Origin: Candidatus Cloacimonadota bacterium
Lineage (GTDB): Bacteria > Cloacimonadota > Cloacimonadia > JGIOTU-2
Direction: 5' to 3'
NCBI GenBank assembly: GCA_016932035.1
Contig: JAFGDR010000018.1
Span: 1 to 16,811 of the forward strand
Length of the DNA: 16,811 bases
Shown: positions 7,033-15,819 of the stretch, piece by piece
How positions within the stretch are numbered: position 1 is the stretch's first letter
Layout: each line of letters starts with the position of its first letter
Position numbers and translations under genes: made by a program
Notes under the pieces: generated by a model
The model's database searches: none
Told to the model about the DNA's origin: nothing
The model's input: only the letters and a program-made list of their open reading frames with translations

Positions 7033-7781
7033 TATCTATTCTCCAGCATTACGATTCTTTCCCGAACAATATCCAGGCGTTCATAGTCAGGGTACTGTTT
7101 CTGGATTTCCCTAAGTTGCGTTAGGGCACCTGCATATTGTTCCATGCCAATAAGACATAAAGCAATCTTAAGTTTTGCATCAACAATTTTGTTAGAGTCC
7201 GGATAGTTTATCACGACTTTATCAAAATTGAATATAGCTGTTTCAAATTGATCAAGAGAGTAATAGCATTCACCAATCCAGTATTGCGCATTGGAAGCTA
7301 GGTCATGCTGGGGATATTCTTTGATGAAGTCCGAGAACGTGGAAATTGCTTTCCTGAAATCTTTGTCGACATAATACTGTCTTCCCTGCTGGTAAAGATT
7401 TTCGGGAGTGACAACATTTGATTCTTGTGCCGGTTTTTTGGTTTGATCTGAAGGTGCCGGATTAGAACGGAGTTGAGCGAGAATCTGATTTTGTGCTTCG
7501 ATCTTAGATTCAAGTGTATTAACTTTTACTTCGAGAGTCGATACCTTTGATTGAAGTACAATGATCTGATCGATTTTGCCGTTGAGCAGTTGAAGATCAG
7601 TAGAAAATTGCTTTTCCTGCTGATCAATAGCATCGGAGTTCATTTTTATTACTTCTGCAAGATACTGCAATTGCTGATCTGTCTGGCTTGCAGGTTGCTG
7701 AATACTTGTGTATGGCTTTTGCTGGGCGCATTGTGCCGCAAGAAGTAATAGTAACAGTCCGAGTACATATAATTTTTTCAC
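7032..7781 (-). CDS. YbgF/CpoB-like periplasmic coiled-coil TPR protein
   Basis: A 249-residue exported protein. A hydrophobic signal segment (1-17) ends in LAAQC with Cys18, a poor lipobox because Gln replaces Gly/Ala/Ser at -1. A polar heptad-rich coiled coil spans about 34-104, a Pro/Gln/Lys linker about 106-124, and three tandem TPRs about 127-234, starting ENLYQQGRQYYVDKDFRKAI and containing FIKEYPQHD and VVINYPDSN. This order matches YbgF/CpoB, which in Proteobacteria links the Tol-Pal complex with peptidoglycan synthesis and outer-membrane constriction at division. Start is GTG at 7779-7781, chosen because it gives the natural MKKLYVLG leader; GGGGGT of the preceding gene's last codons can serve as ribosome site. 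It lies 2 bp after the aminopeptidase gene. No tol or pal gene is in the window, so the Tol-Pal link is by homology only. Confidence 0.82.
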   Translation of the reverse strand: MKKLYVLGLLLLLLAAQCAQQKPYTSIQQPASQTDQQLQYLAEVIKMNSDAIDQQEKQFSTDLQLLNGKIDQIIVLQSKVSTLEVKVNTLESKIEAQNQILAQLRSNPAPSDQTKKPAQESNVVTPENLYQQGRQYYVDKDFRKAISTFSDFIKEYPQHDLASNAQYWIGECYYSLDQFETAIFNFDKVVINYPDSNKIVDAKLKIALCLIGMEQYAGALTQLREIQKQYPDYERLDIVRERIVMLENR

Positions 7782-7783
7782 CG

Positions 7784-9208
7784 TTAACCCCCGTAATGTT
7801 CAAAGAATATTTTGTAGGATTTATAGGTAGAATAGATATCTCCCTTGCTGGAAATCTCGAAAGGTGAGTGCATTGCGATGAGAGGTGTTCCGCAATCGAT
7901 GACTTCCGCATTATATTCAGCCATAAATTTTGCGATCGTACCACCACCACCGACATCTACTTTACCGAGTTCACCAATCTGCCAGTTGATATTATGATCA
8001 TTGAATAATTTTCGAAGTTTTGCAATGAATTCAGGATGTGCATCATTAGAGCCGCTTTTACCTCTGGAGCCGGTGAATTTAGTCAGGCACACACCATAAC
8101 CGAGGAGTGGTGCATTCTGATGTTCATGAACTTCCTTGAAAGATGGATTGACTGCGGCAGTAACATCACCGGAAAGAATATTCGTTATGGTAAGCACTTT
8201 TCTCAACATCTTTGTGCTGTCCAGTCCCTGGAAGTCAATAACATCAGCTATGAAATCAAGAATGAAATCAGATCTGGCACCTGTGTTGCCTTCGCTTCCG
8301 ATCTCTTCTTTATCGGCAAGAAATACTATCGATGCGAGTTTGGGTTTATCGCTGTCAAGCAAAGCGCGAAGCGCAGTATAAGAACAGACTCTGTCGTCCT
8401 GACCATATGCGCCAACCATGCTTGCATCAATGCCGACATCCCTGCTTGAGAAAGCCGGTACGATCTCAATCTCAGCGCTGATAAGATCCTCTTCCACAAT
8501 GCCATATTTTTCATATAAGATATTAAGGCAATTCAGCTTGACACCCTCTTTGACATCATCATCAGGGAAGGGAATTGAACCAAAGAGAAGTTGGAGTTTA
8601 TCAGCATTGATGGCTTCAGATATCTTCTTCTCGTTATAGTCCTTTGCAAGATGGGGAAGAAGGTCTGCAAAAGTAAAAACCGGATCTCCGTCATTCTCGC
8701 CGATCGAAACATCGATCCGCGTACCATCCTGTTTGATTATAACTCCATATAATGCAAGGGGAATTGCCATCCACTGGTATTTTCTTATGCCACCATAATA
8801 GTGAGTGAGCATAATGCCAAGATGGGTAGTATTGTCTTCTGAGAGAGGAACTTGCTTCAGGTCCACACGAGGTACGTCTATATGAGCAACAATCAAATTA
8901 CAGCCGTGTGAGATGTCTTTCTTTCCCGGTTTGAAAATAGCGATATTCTTGTTCCTGTTTATTGTATAAAATCCAGGTGCTTTTTTAGGAGCTTTTGCAG
9001 AAAGAGGTGCAAATTTACGGGACTGAAGAATACGTTCGGATATTTCAACTGATAAACGCTCGGTTCTTCCTTCATCAAGAAATGCACAGTATTCATCAGC
9101 AAATACAAATGCTTGTTCTTTCTCGTCATCAGATGCCGTATTCCAGAAATTCTTCTTCGAATATGTTAATTTCTTTTCAAGCTCTTTACCTTTTGAAGTT
9201 TTTGCCAT
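7784..9208 (-). CDS. M18-family zinc aminopeptidase
   Basis: A 474-residue cytoplasmic metallopeptidase of family M18 (aspartyl aminopeptidase/aminopeptidase I), releasing N-terminal residues from peptides. The dinuclear zinc-site elements are visible in order: AHID (His109, Asp111), GQDDRV (Asp271/272), DKEEIGSEG (Glu301/302), SGDVTAAV (Asp348) and MHSPFEISS (His447). SNDAHPEFIAKL (387-398) and DVGGGGTIAKFMA (418-430) also suit the family. The length fits its bacterial 'aminopeptidase 1' branch. No signal peptide. AAAAGGAAAA lies a few bases before the ATG and overlaps the stop of the dehydrogenase gene (10-bp gap). With the exoprotease at the head of the same operon it would suit growth on peptides, which is an inference. 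Confidence 0.92.
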   Translation of the reverse strand: MAKTSKGKELEKKLTYSKKNFWNTASDDEKEQAFVFADEYCAFLDEGRTERLSVEISERILQSRKFAPLSAKAPKKAPGFYTINRNKNIAIFKPGKKDISHGCNLIVAHIDVPRVDLKQVPLSEDNTTHLGIMLTHYYGGIRKYQWMAIPLALYGVIIKQDGTRIDVSIGENDGDPVFTFADLLPHLAKDYNEKKISEAINADKLQLLFGSIPFPDDDVKEGVKLNCLNILYEKYGIVEEDLISAEIEIVPAFSSRDVGIDASMVGAYGQDDRVCSYTALRALLDSDKPKLASIVFLADKEEIGSEGNTGARSDFILDFIADVIDFQGLDSTKMLRKVLTITNILSGDVTAAVNPSFKEVHEHQNAPLLGYGVCLTKFTGSRGKSGSNDAHPEFIAKLRKLFNDHNINWQIGELGKVDVGGGGTIAKFMAEYNAEVIDCGTPLIAMHSPFEISSKGDIYSTYKSYKIFFEHYGG

Positions 9209-9218
9209 TGTTTTCCTT

Positions 9219-10337
9219 TTACAAATTTTCTGCTACAGCATGTGCCATATCGAGTGTGGAAGATGTGCCACCCATGTCATAGGTGCGAACTTTTCCTTCT
9301 TCAATTACTTTGGCAATCGCATTCATGAGACGGTCAGCTTTTTCTGTTTCGCCTAAATAGTCAAGCATTAGTTTTGTTGTAATAAGCATAGCGATAGGAT
9401 TTACCTTGTACTGACCAGCATATTTTGGAGCGCTCCCATGAGTTGGTTCAAAAACTGCCAGTTTATCACCAATATTTCCACTAGCCGCAAATCCGAGTCC
9501 GCCAACAAGTTGAGCGCAGAGATCTGAAATAATATCACCAAACATATTACTTGAAACCAGGACACCATAGTCTTGTGGATTCTTAACAAGCCACATAGCC
9601 ATTGCATCGACATTGGTTTCCCATAATTGGATTTCCGGGAAATCCTTTGCTACTTTTCGTGCTTCCCGAATCATCAGACCGGATGTTTCTCTGATCACAT
9701 TTGGCTTCTCTACGACAGTTACAGATTTATATCCGTGCTTTTTTGCATATTCAAATGCATTTCTGACAATTCTGTGACATGCTTTTCGCGTGAATATTCT
9801 ACATGAAATTGCCAGATCATCAAGCGGGGTATCTTCGAATTTTGCCATCTTCTTATGGTTCTTAGACAGGGACTCAAATACCTCTTCAGGCACAGGATGA
9901 AACTCAACACCGGCATAAAGACCTTCTGTATTTTCTCGGAAGACAACGATGTCAATGTCGTCTCTGTAATTAAGAGGATTTCCTTTGAAAGCTTTGCAGG
10001 GTCGCAGATTCGTATGAAGATTGAATTTTTGCCTTAAGCCGACAATAGGGCTTGAATAGACAAGTCCTTTTCCCTGAAGTTCGGGAATAAGTTCTGCTTC
10101 TGCCTCTTGCTTGGGCTTTGAAGTAATTGCGCCAAAAAGGGCGCAATCAACGTTGTTAAGAAGTTCAACTGTTCTATCAGGAAGGGGATTTCCCTCTGTT
10201 TTCCAGAATTCCCAACCGATATCACCGTGGATGTATTCAGCATCCAACTCAAGGGTGTCCAGGATAATTTTGGCGGCTTCCATGACATCATTTCCGACGC
10301 CATCACCGGGAAGCCATGCAATTCGATATGAGCTCAT
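9219..10337 (-). CDS. Isocitrate/isopropylmalate-family dehydrogenase, probably isocitrate dehydrogenase
   Basis: A 372-residue cytoplasmic beta-decarboxylating dehydrogenase. GDGVGNDV is at 11-18, the substrate Arg region LRQKFNLHTNLRPCK at 101-115, FRENTEGLYAG at 133-143, a catalytic-type Lys in EKPNV (Lys211), and the metal signature NMFGDIISD at 264-272 followed by GGLGFAASGNIG. The coenzyme loop reads HGSAPKYAG (300-308) and continues KVNP. The Lys-Tyr there is what NADP-dependent isocitrate dehydrogenases carry, whereas NAD enzymes usually have Asp-Ile. However, the SPIVGLR stretch (96-102) lacks the usual Ser-x-Asn of isocitrate enzymes and resembles homoisocitrate/isopropylmalate relatives. 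No leu or lys gene is nearby, favouring isocitrate. Start is the second of two in-frame ATGs: GAGGAG is at 10342-10347, and the junction with greA is TAAGATG. Confidence 0.82.
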   Translation of the reverse strand: MSSYRIAWLPGDGVGNDVMEAAKIILDTLELDAEYIHGDIGWEFWKTEGNPLPDRTVELLNNVDCALFGAITSKPKQEAEAELIPELQGKGLVYSSPIVGLRQKFNLHTNLRPCKAFKGNPLNYRDDIDIVVFRENTEGLYAGVEFHPVPEEVFESLSKNHKKMAKFEDTPLDDLAISCRIFTRKACHRIVRNAFEYAKKHGYKSVTVVEKPNVIRETSGLMIREARKVAKDFPEIQLWETNVDAMAMWLVKNPQDYGVLVSSNMFGDIISDLCAQLVGGLGFAASGNIGDKLAVFEPTHGSAPKYAGQYKVNPIAMLITTKLMLDYLGETEKADRLMNAIAKVIEEGKVRTYDMGGTSSTLDMAHAVAENL

Positions 10338-10338
10338 C

Positions 10339-10821
10339 TTACTCCTCATATGTTATATTATTTATTTTATATTCTAAAATACCAACGGGGGCAGATACTT
10401 TTACGATCTCGCCAACATCTTTCCCGAGAAGGGCTTTTGCAATTGGAGATTTAAAGGAGATCATACGTACATTACCCATTTTTCCAGTTTCATCTTCACC
10501 AACAATTTTATATCGGAGCACTTTATTACGCTTCAAGTCCTGAAGCTCAACAGTAGCTCCGAAGCGGATAGAATTTTTATCAATATCATCTGTATTGATG
10601 ACCTTAAGGCTTGCGATCTTTGCCTGTAATTTGGAGATTTCAGCTTCAATAAAACGCTGCTTTTCCTTCGCAGCATGGTATTCCGCATTTTCACTTAGGT
10701 CACCAAACTGACGGGCTTTACCAATTTCTTCAATAATAGCAGGACGCTCTTCCTGTATAAGATATTCAAGTCGTTGTCGAAGTTTTTCAAGTCCTGCTTT
10801 TGATATATATTCCCGTGCCAT
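10339..10821 (-). CDS. greA: Transcription elongation factor GreA
   Basis: A 160-residue factor that enters the RNA polymerase secondary channel and stimulates cleavage of backtracked RNA. The N-terminal antiparallel coiled coil (about 1-75) carries the acidic tip GDLSENAEYHAAKE (40-53) with Asp41 and Glu44. The C-terminal FKBP-like domain has the conserved SPIAKALLGKDVGE (125-138) and ends shortly after the last strand. Length is standard. The start overlaps the previous stop as TAATG at 10819-10823. It lies between an unknown helical protein and the dehydrogenase in the same run, and its stop is 1 bp from the next ATG. All expected features are present, with nothing odd. Confidence 0.97.
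   Translation of the reverse strand: MAREYISKAGLEKLRQRLEYLIQEERPAIIEEIGKARQFGDLSENAEYHAAKEKQRFIEAEISKLQAKIASLKVINTDDIDKNSIRFGATVELQDLKRNKVLRYKIVGEDETGKMGNVRMISFKSPIAKALLGKDVGEIVKVSAPVGILEYKINNITYEE
10342..10347 (-). promoter_or_regulatory. Shine-Dalgarno site that decides the dehydrogenase start
   Basis: GAGGAG on the minus strand lies 4 bases before the ATG at 10335-10337. It overlaps the alternative ATG at 10347-10349, which it could not serve. This supports MSSYRIAW as the true N-terminus. Confidence 0.75.
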
Positions 10822-11636
10822 TATGTTCTCTTGATTTTTTTTAATGTTTTCTCTGCGTTATTTGCAGCTTTTTTAATTCGAATATTTCCGCTTTTTTCCC
10901 AGCGTTCAACAATTTCTCGAATGAGTTCAGTGTTTTCACAAATTGAATCTGACAGAATGTCTATAAAGTTCGGATTATAAGTAGATTTATACGCGCGGTA
11001 GGCATCACGATATATCCTTTTATCAACCTTGAACAGGCATTTCATAACTTGAACAATTCCTTCTCTGATTGCTTTATTATCAGAATTCCAGAAAGAATCG
11101 ATCTTCTGGCTGATCAGTTTTACATGCGCCTTATTAACTTTCATGTACTTACAGAGGGTTGCAAACGAGAACTCAATAACATCGTCCTGAGGTTCCTTTC
11201 GAACAGTATTGATTATGACATCGATGTATTTTTCCGGATATTTTTTTAGAAGCGGAAGGATGATGTTATCGAAGATTTTTTTAATTTCACTTCTATCCGG
11301 GGTATTGACAAAAGCCTTCTTGAAGATATGATCATAATCGCCGGGATGCTTCAGTGTCACCTTACTCATTACATAATTAAAAATCTTTTTACCACTTTCA
11401 CCCTTGTTCTTTTGTATAAAAAGCAAAAAATCAATATAGGTTTCAGGATCATTTTGAATGACTTTTCTCATCTCTTTTGCGACGTAGGTGATAACGGGTT
11501 GAGGGATTTCTCCATTTACACGTTCGGGGTATGCATTATAGATGATCTCAAAATCATAATCATTTTCAGGGATCTTGTGTTCAAGGAAGTCCAGGGTGTC
11601 TTTTTTTAGTCTTTGCTGCCAATCATACGTAATCAT
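10821..11636 (-). CDS. Unrecognised all-helical, HEAT-like protein
   Basis: A 271-residue soluble protein starting MITYDWQQRLKKD, with no signal peptide or transmembrane segment. It is Lys/Ile/Asp-rich and predicted almost wholly helical from the spacing of hydrophobic residues. Successive helix pairs of roughly 35-45 residues (for example around FDNIILPLLKKYPEKYIDVI and KAIREGIVQVMKCLFKVDKR) suggest a HEAT- or ARM-like solenoid. The end is very basic (KKIKRT). No enzyme motif was seen. The ATG at 11634-11636 is chosen because AAAGGTG at 11643-11649 lies six bases upstream; an in-frame GTG at 11645 falls inside that site. It begins 11 bp after the protease gene and overlaps greA as TAATG. I cannot assign a function; a scaffold or nucleic-acid-binding role would be a guess. 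Confidence 0.75.
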   Translation of the reverse strand: MITYDWQQRLKKDTLDFLEHKIPENDYDFEIIYNAYPERVNGEIPQPVITYVAKEMRKVIQNDPETYIDFLLFIQKNKGESGKKIFNYVMSKVTLKHPGDYDHIFKKAFVNTPDRSEIKKIFDNIILPLLKKYPEKYIDVIINTVRKEPQDDVIEFSFATLCKYMKVNKAHVKLISQKIDSFWNSDNKAIREGIVQVMKCLFKVDKRIYRDAYRAYKSTYNPNFIDILSDSICENTELIREIVERWEKSGNIRIKKAANNAEKTLKKIKRT

Positions 11637-11642
11637 AGTTTT

Positions 11643-11649
11643 CACCTTT
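11643..11649 (-). promoter_or_regulatory. Shine-Dalgarno site deciding the start of the helical protein
   Basis: AAAGGTG lies 6 bases before the ATG at 11634-11636 and overlaps the stop codon of the protease gene. It makes the in-frame GTG at 11645 an unlikely start. Confidence 0.7.
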
Positions 11650-14600
11650 ATCGAATTATCGCAATGTTACCTTTTTTATATATATCGTAATATTTAATCA
11701 AATAAAAATACATACCGGACGCCACTTTTTTTCCGGATTGATTGGTCATATCCCAGGTAATGCTGTTATAGTCTTCAGAAAGATTTTCTGCAGAGAAATT
11801 TTCAACAATACAGCCTGCGGCATCATAAATATAGAAATCTGCAGAACCTGATGTAGGTAGATTCTGGAAATGGACCAGTTCATTTTCGGTCTTTGCAGGA
11901 TTAGGAAATACCTGCACGTTATTAAGGTCGGTAATCGGTATCGATATCTTTATAAGATTTTTTCCCGGAAGAATATAGTTGCCTGCGAGATCAGTCACAT
12001 GTGATATCCTGATGAAATATGGTTCTCCAACAGGATTGATTTTATGAGAGAGAGTGATTGTTACCGCATTATTGTCGAGTTGTATCTGGGAAATAGAGTT
12101 TTCCTGTGCCAGTTCAGGGAAAATGAGAGAATAATGAGAAATGTTTATTGCGCTTGCATGGTCGAGTGTTTCATTAAATTCAACATAGATTTGTTTATTA
12201 CTAAGCAGTTCTAAGGCCGTAACATAGGGTCTCGTCATATCTTGCTGGTAGATGAAGGTTGCAGTTGTGTCATTCATCGGAGTGTTGAAGATACCAGTTA
12301 TGTTCATGATATCAAGCGTAAATGGCGAGTAGAGCTCATCAAATGGTTCTGCAAACGTGAGAAGAAGACTAAGCTGACTATTCGTTGGGATGACTGATTC
12401 GGGATATCCAAAAACTGCTGAATAAAAATTTGAGACCTGCTCGCAATCCCTGCTTAATGTTTTATTAAAATCAAGTAAGATACTATTAAGAGAGATCATG
12501 TTCACAGAGCTCAAAGATGGCGGATCGATCGGAATGACATTATGAGCGATCGTATGATAACTTTCCTCACCATCATTGAAAGCAGATAGAGAATATGAAT
12601 GCAGGCTATCAGAAATAATATCAGTATCGAAAAATGAAGTCTCAGAACCCGGAATTGAGATTATCTCCTGAATATAGTTTTGTTCTTTATACAGGTAGAA
12701 TGAATCAGCAACCTGTGCGTTCCAGGAGAGTGAAACGGCATTTCTATTTAATGGCCTTACATAGAAATTCTGCGGCATAGGTGTTGATGGAGGGTCAGAA
12801 GGATATGAGGACAGTACAATAACGAGTGAGTCGTTCTCATTATAATGATTATATGCAGTTTCGAAGTTACCATCTCCATCTGCATCTATGCAAACCGGTT
12901 GATAGGTTCGGTATGATGTGCCAACCCATCGCGGGATGGTCTCGTATGTTCTTCCCGAGTTCTGCAATCTGAAAATGTAGATATCAGGTGCCGCTGCAAT
13001 GATGATCTCATCTGCGCCATCCCCATCAAGGTCACCGACAGAGAGCCCGTTATTCGAACTGACACCAGCAATCTGAATATAGTCGAGAAGAACGGGATTT
13101 CCATCGATATACTTATAGATGCCGTAAAGCCAGAACTGATTATTCACATCATCGTCATCATCTGAATATCCGCCCACGATGAACTCGAGAAGTCCATCGC
13201 CATCAAAATCGCCGATCGCATTATAATAGGCATTCATGACTGGTATCTTCAACGAGTCTATCCTCTCAACAGAATAGCTGTTATTGATCTGATAAATGAG
13301 GATATCACCATCGATATCAGAGAAAAGGATGTTTCGTTTTCCATCATTATTCAGATCTCCAAATCGAATGTAGGGGGAGAGTTCATTTCGGGAATATGTA
13401 TGGGTGTTGTTGAGGATCATGCATTCCAGCTTGAGATTATCTCCGTTTCGTGAATAGACGTCATAATGCGAATATGTTCCAATAATATCTGCCGAACGGG
13501 CTACGATATCATCTTTACCATCGTTGTTGAAGTCATAGAATGTGCCAGTATATGCATCTTTGATGGAATTGACGAAACGAGTTGGGAAAGCATAAGGAGT
13601 TTCTGCCTCGAAGATAAGCATGGAATCTGCCTTGTTTCCGAGTATTTCATGATTTCCATCTAAATCAGTGTCACCAATACTCCATGGAATAAAGGTCTCT
13701 TCCATTGTAAAAACAATATCGAGGTCGTTGGTGTCATATTCGCAGAATCTCACCGGACCGTATGATCCTTCGTCAGGAAATTCCATGAAAATAAGTTCAA
13801 CTTTTCCATCACCATTTATATCATAATTATTCTGACAAAAATATCCCGAGCGTGCATATGAAGCCATCGGTTCGAATCCACTTGTTGGTATGGTGCTTTT
13901 GTCTATTGATATAGCATCAGCAAAAATGTCCGAGGTTGTTGTCAGACCTGATTGATTTTTTAAAGAAACGGAGAATGAATAGGTTTCATCTGGTAGATGC
14001 TGCGGCAGGAGTAATGCAGTGTAATAATCATACTTTTTCTGAATGAGAGAAAAGGTATCGGCTTCATTAGAAAAGCAAGTGGCGTAGAACTGAGACGGCT
14101 CTGTTGCTGTTGAAAGAATGTAGTAGTTCCTTTTATCGTAGTCATATCGGAATGTAGAAGCTGTTGCATTGGGAACGAATTGAGGAGGTGTTCTGTCCAC
14201 ACTCACTTTTACGATATCGATATAACTCTTGCCGTGTATATCCTTGACTGCAAGGCGGATGTAATAGGTAGAATCCTTTATTCCATGCAGTATAAATATT
14301 CCCAAAGAATCATTAATGACCGGACTGGTATATAAGTATGGCTCCGGATTATGTGTAACAATATCGTACCAGTCATTTTCTTCAGGTTCGGGTTTCGTTG
14401 TATAACCCAGCGTATAGCAGAAAAAGTTCTCGCAGAACGCAGTACCCATGATCGGTATATCCTGCGTATGCCCAGAGTTATAGGGAGGATAAGAAATTGC
14501 AGACTCGGGTTTTATTTGAATACTTGCATTCTGGATAAGTTTTTCGACATCGATAATGCCATAGCCGTAAACATTATCATAACCATCCTGTCCGAGATCA

Positions 14601-15811
14601 TCGCAAGATATTTTGATAAGATTGTATACTTCCACGTTTGTTAAGAGCGGATTCTGAGAGAGAAGCAATGCAGCACAACCTGCAACATAAGGCGCAGCCA
14701 TCGAAGTTCCGCTTTCATATTTATACTCATTATTAAGATAAGTGCTGTAAATGCTAAGTCCTGGTCCGGACAGGTCAATACCTTCTCCGTAACTTGAGAA
14801 AGAGCATATATTGAGATTCTCATCGACAGCCGTTACAGAAAGAACATTATCCAGAGCTGCGGGGTAGAGAAGCCCGATGCCACCTTCATTTCCTGCTGAA
14901 GCGACGATCGTTACGCCCAGGTTATAGGCATAATTGCAGGCATCATTAATAATTGGTGCAAGCACTGCATCACCCCAGCTGATACTGATGATCTGTGCAC
15001 CATTATCTGCAGCATACACGATAGCCGCTGATACATCATCGTCTTCAAGATACCCGCCGAGTGTTGTGCGGAAACCAGCGCGAAGATTCATGCATTTTGC
15101 AAACCATGTCGTACCGGAAACACCAAGATGATTATTCGTCTCCGCAGAGATGATTCCTGCAATATGTGTTCCATGACCAAGGTCGTCACGTGGATCATTA
15201 TCTCTTTCACGGAAATCACCCATTGCATCTACGATATCTGTCTCTGTAAAATCCCATCCCATCCAGTCATCAATATAGCCATTGTTATCATCATCGATAA
15301 AATTATCAGGAATTTCTCCGTGATTTATCCAGACATTATCTTCAAGATCGGGATGATCATACTCGATGCCGGAGTCAATAATTGCAATGACGATCTGATC
15401 ATTACCTTTTTCGATCTCCCATGCATTATCTGCATTGATGGCAGGCAGTCCCCATTGTTCATAATAATAAGGATCGTTCGGTGTTATGGAAAGCATCTCA
15501 TTGAGATAGTTCGGCTGCGTGTATATGATCTCATCATCTTTTTGCGCAAGAGATTCTATTGATGCAAAATCGATCTGTTTTTCGCAGGTGAATTTGTAAA
15601 TATAAAGCTCATCTTTATCAATAATCGATTCCACATTCAGAACCTTGTATTGATCTATGAACGCATCAAAGGCATCAATACCGGTTGATCCTGTTTTTGC
15701 ATCAATAGGACCTGAAAAGCGGACGATCAGCTCATTGGAAGAATGCTTCGGTTGAGCGAATAGCTGAGCAGCAAATACAAGGCATAACACGACAATCACA
15801 ATCTTTTTCAT
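11648..15811 (-). CDS. Secreted subtilisin-like (S8) serine protease with seven calcium-type repeats and a sorting-like C-terminal domain
   Basis: A 1387-residue exported multidomain protein. A signal peptide (1-19, ending LFA) is followed by an inhibitor-like propeptide (about 26-106, ending YTQPNYLNEM). The S8 domain (about 117-428) has Asp146 in AIIDSGI, His213 in GHGTHIAG, oxyanion Asn308 in SAGNEGG and Ser370 in SGTSMAAP, so the triad is intact. An acidic insert, DDDNNGYIDD (173-182), looks calcium-binding. A beta-rich region (about 430-645) precedes seven DxDxDG-type repeats of FG-GAP/VCBS kind, beginning near residues 664, 714, 760, 819, 868, 927 and 976. Then come an FnIII-like domain (about 1010-1095), two Ig-like modules (about 1097-1190 and 1194-1292), and a terminal domain starting VFPNPA with SGMYFYLI, like FlgD-type or type IX sorting domains. 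GGAAGG precedes the ATG. It probably acts outside the cell or on its surface, and the PorV-like gene is 8 bp upstream. Confidence 0.93.
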   Translation of the reverse strand: MKKIVIVVLCLVFAAQLFAQPKHSSNELIVRFSGPIDAKTGSTGIDAFDAFIDQYKVLNVESIIDKDELYIYKFTCEKQIDFASIESLAQKDDEIIYTQPNYLNEMLSITPNDPYYYEQWGLPAINADNAWEIEKGNDQIVIAIIDSGIEYDHPDLEDNVWINHGEIPDNFIDDDNNGYIDDWMGWDFTETDIVDAMGDFRERDNDPRDDLGHGTHIAGIISAETNNHLGVSGTTWFAKCMNLRAGFRTTLGGYLEDDDVSAAIVYAADNGAQIISISWGDAVLAPIINDACNYAYNLGVTIVASAGNEGGIGLLYPAALDNVLSVTAVDENLNICSFSSYGEGIDLSGPGLSIYSTYLNNEYKYESGTSMAAPYVAGCAALLLSQNPLLTNVEVYNLIKISCDDLGQDGYDNVYGYGIIDVEKLIQNASIQIKPESAISYPPYNSGHTQDIPIMGTAFCENFFCYTLGYTTKPEPEENDWYDIVTHNPEPYLYTSPVINDSLGIFILHGIKDSTYYIRLAVKDIHGKSYIDIVKVSVDRTPPQFVPNATASTFRYDYDKRNYYILSTATEPSQFYATCFSNEADTFSLIQKKYDYYTALLLPQHLPDETYSFSVSLKNQSGLTTTSDIFADAISIDKSTIPTSGFEPMASYARSGYFCQNNYDINGDGKVELIFMEFPDEGSYGPVRFCEYDTNDLDIVFTMEETFIPWSIGDTDLDGNHEILGNKADSMLIFEAETPYAFPTRFVNSIKDAYTGTFYDFNNDGKDDIVARSADIIGTYSHYDVYSRNGDNLKLECMILNNTHTYSRNELSPYIRFGDLNNDGKRNILFSDIDGDILIYQINNSYSVERIDSLKIPVMNAYYNAIGDFDGDGLLEFIVGGYSDDDDDVNNQFWLYGIYKYIDGNPVLLDYIQIAGVSSNNGLSVGDLDGDGADEIIIAAAPDIYIFRLQNSGRTYETIPRWVGTSYRTYQPVCIDADGDGNFETAYNHYNENDSLVIVLSSYPSDPPSTPMPQNFYVRPLNRNAVSLSWNAQVADSFYLYKEQNYIQEIISIPGSETSFFDTDIISDSLHSYSLSAFNDGEESYHTIAHNVIPIDPPSLSSVNMISLNSILLDFNKTLSRDCEQVSNFYSAVFGYPESVIPTNSQLSLLLTFAEPFDELYSPFTLDIMNITGIFNTPMNDTTATFIYQQDMTRPYVTALELLSNKQIYVEFNETLDHASAINISHYSLIFPELAQENSISQIQLDNNAVTITLSHKINPVGEPYFIRISHVTDLAGNYILPGKNLIKISIPITDLNNVQVFPNPAKTENELVHFQNLPTSGSADFYIYDAAGCIVENFSAENLSEDYNSITWDMTNQSGKKVASGMYFYLIKYYDIYKKGNIAIIR

Positions 15812-15819
15812 AGACCTTC

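Noticed and set aside
8036-8449. Plus-strand open frame of 137 codons inside the aminopeptidase gene
   Set aside because: It is antisense to conserved zinc-site coding sequence of the M18 enzyme, with no independent support.
15128-15562. Plus-strand open frame of 144 codons inside the protease gene
   Set aside because: It is antisense to the propeptide and catalytic core of the S8 protease. The Ile/Cys-rich translation resembles no protein and there is no ribosome site.
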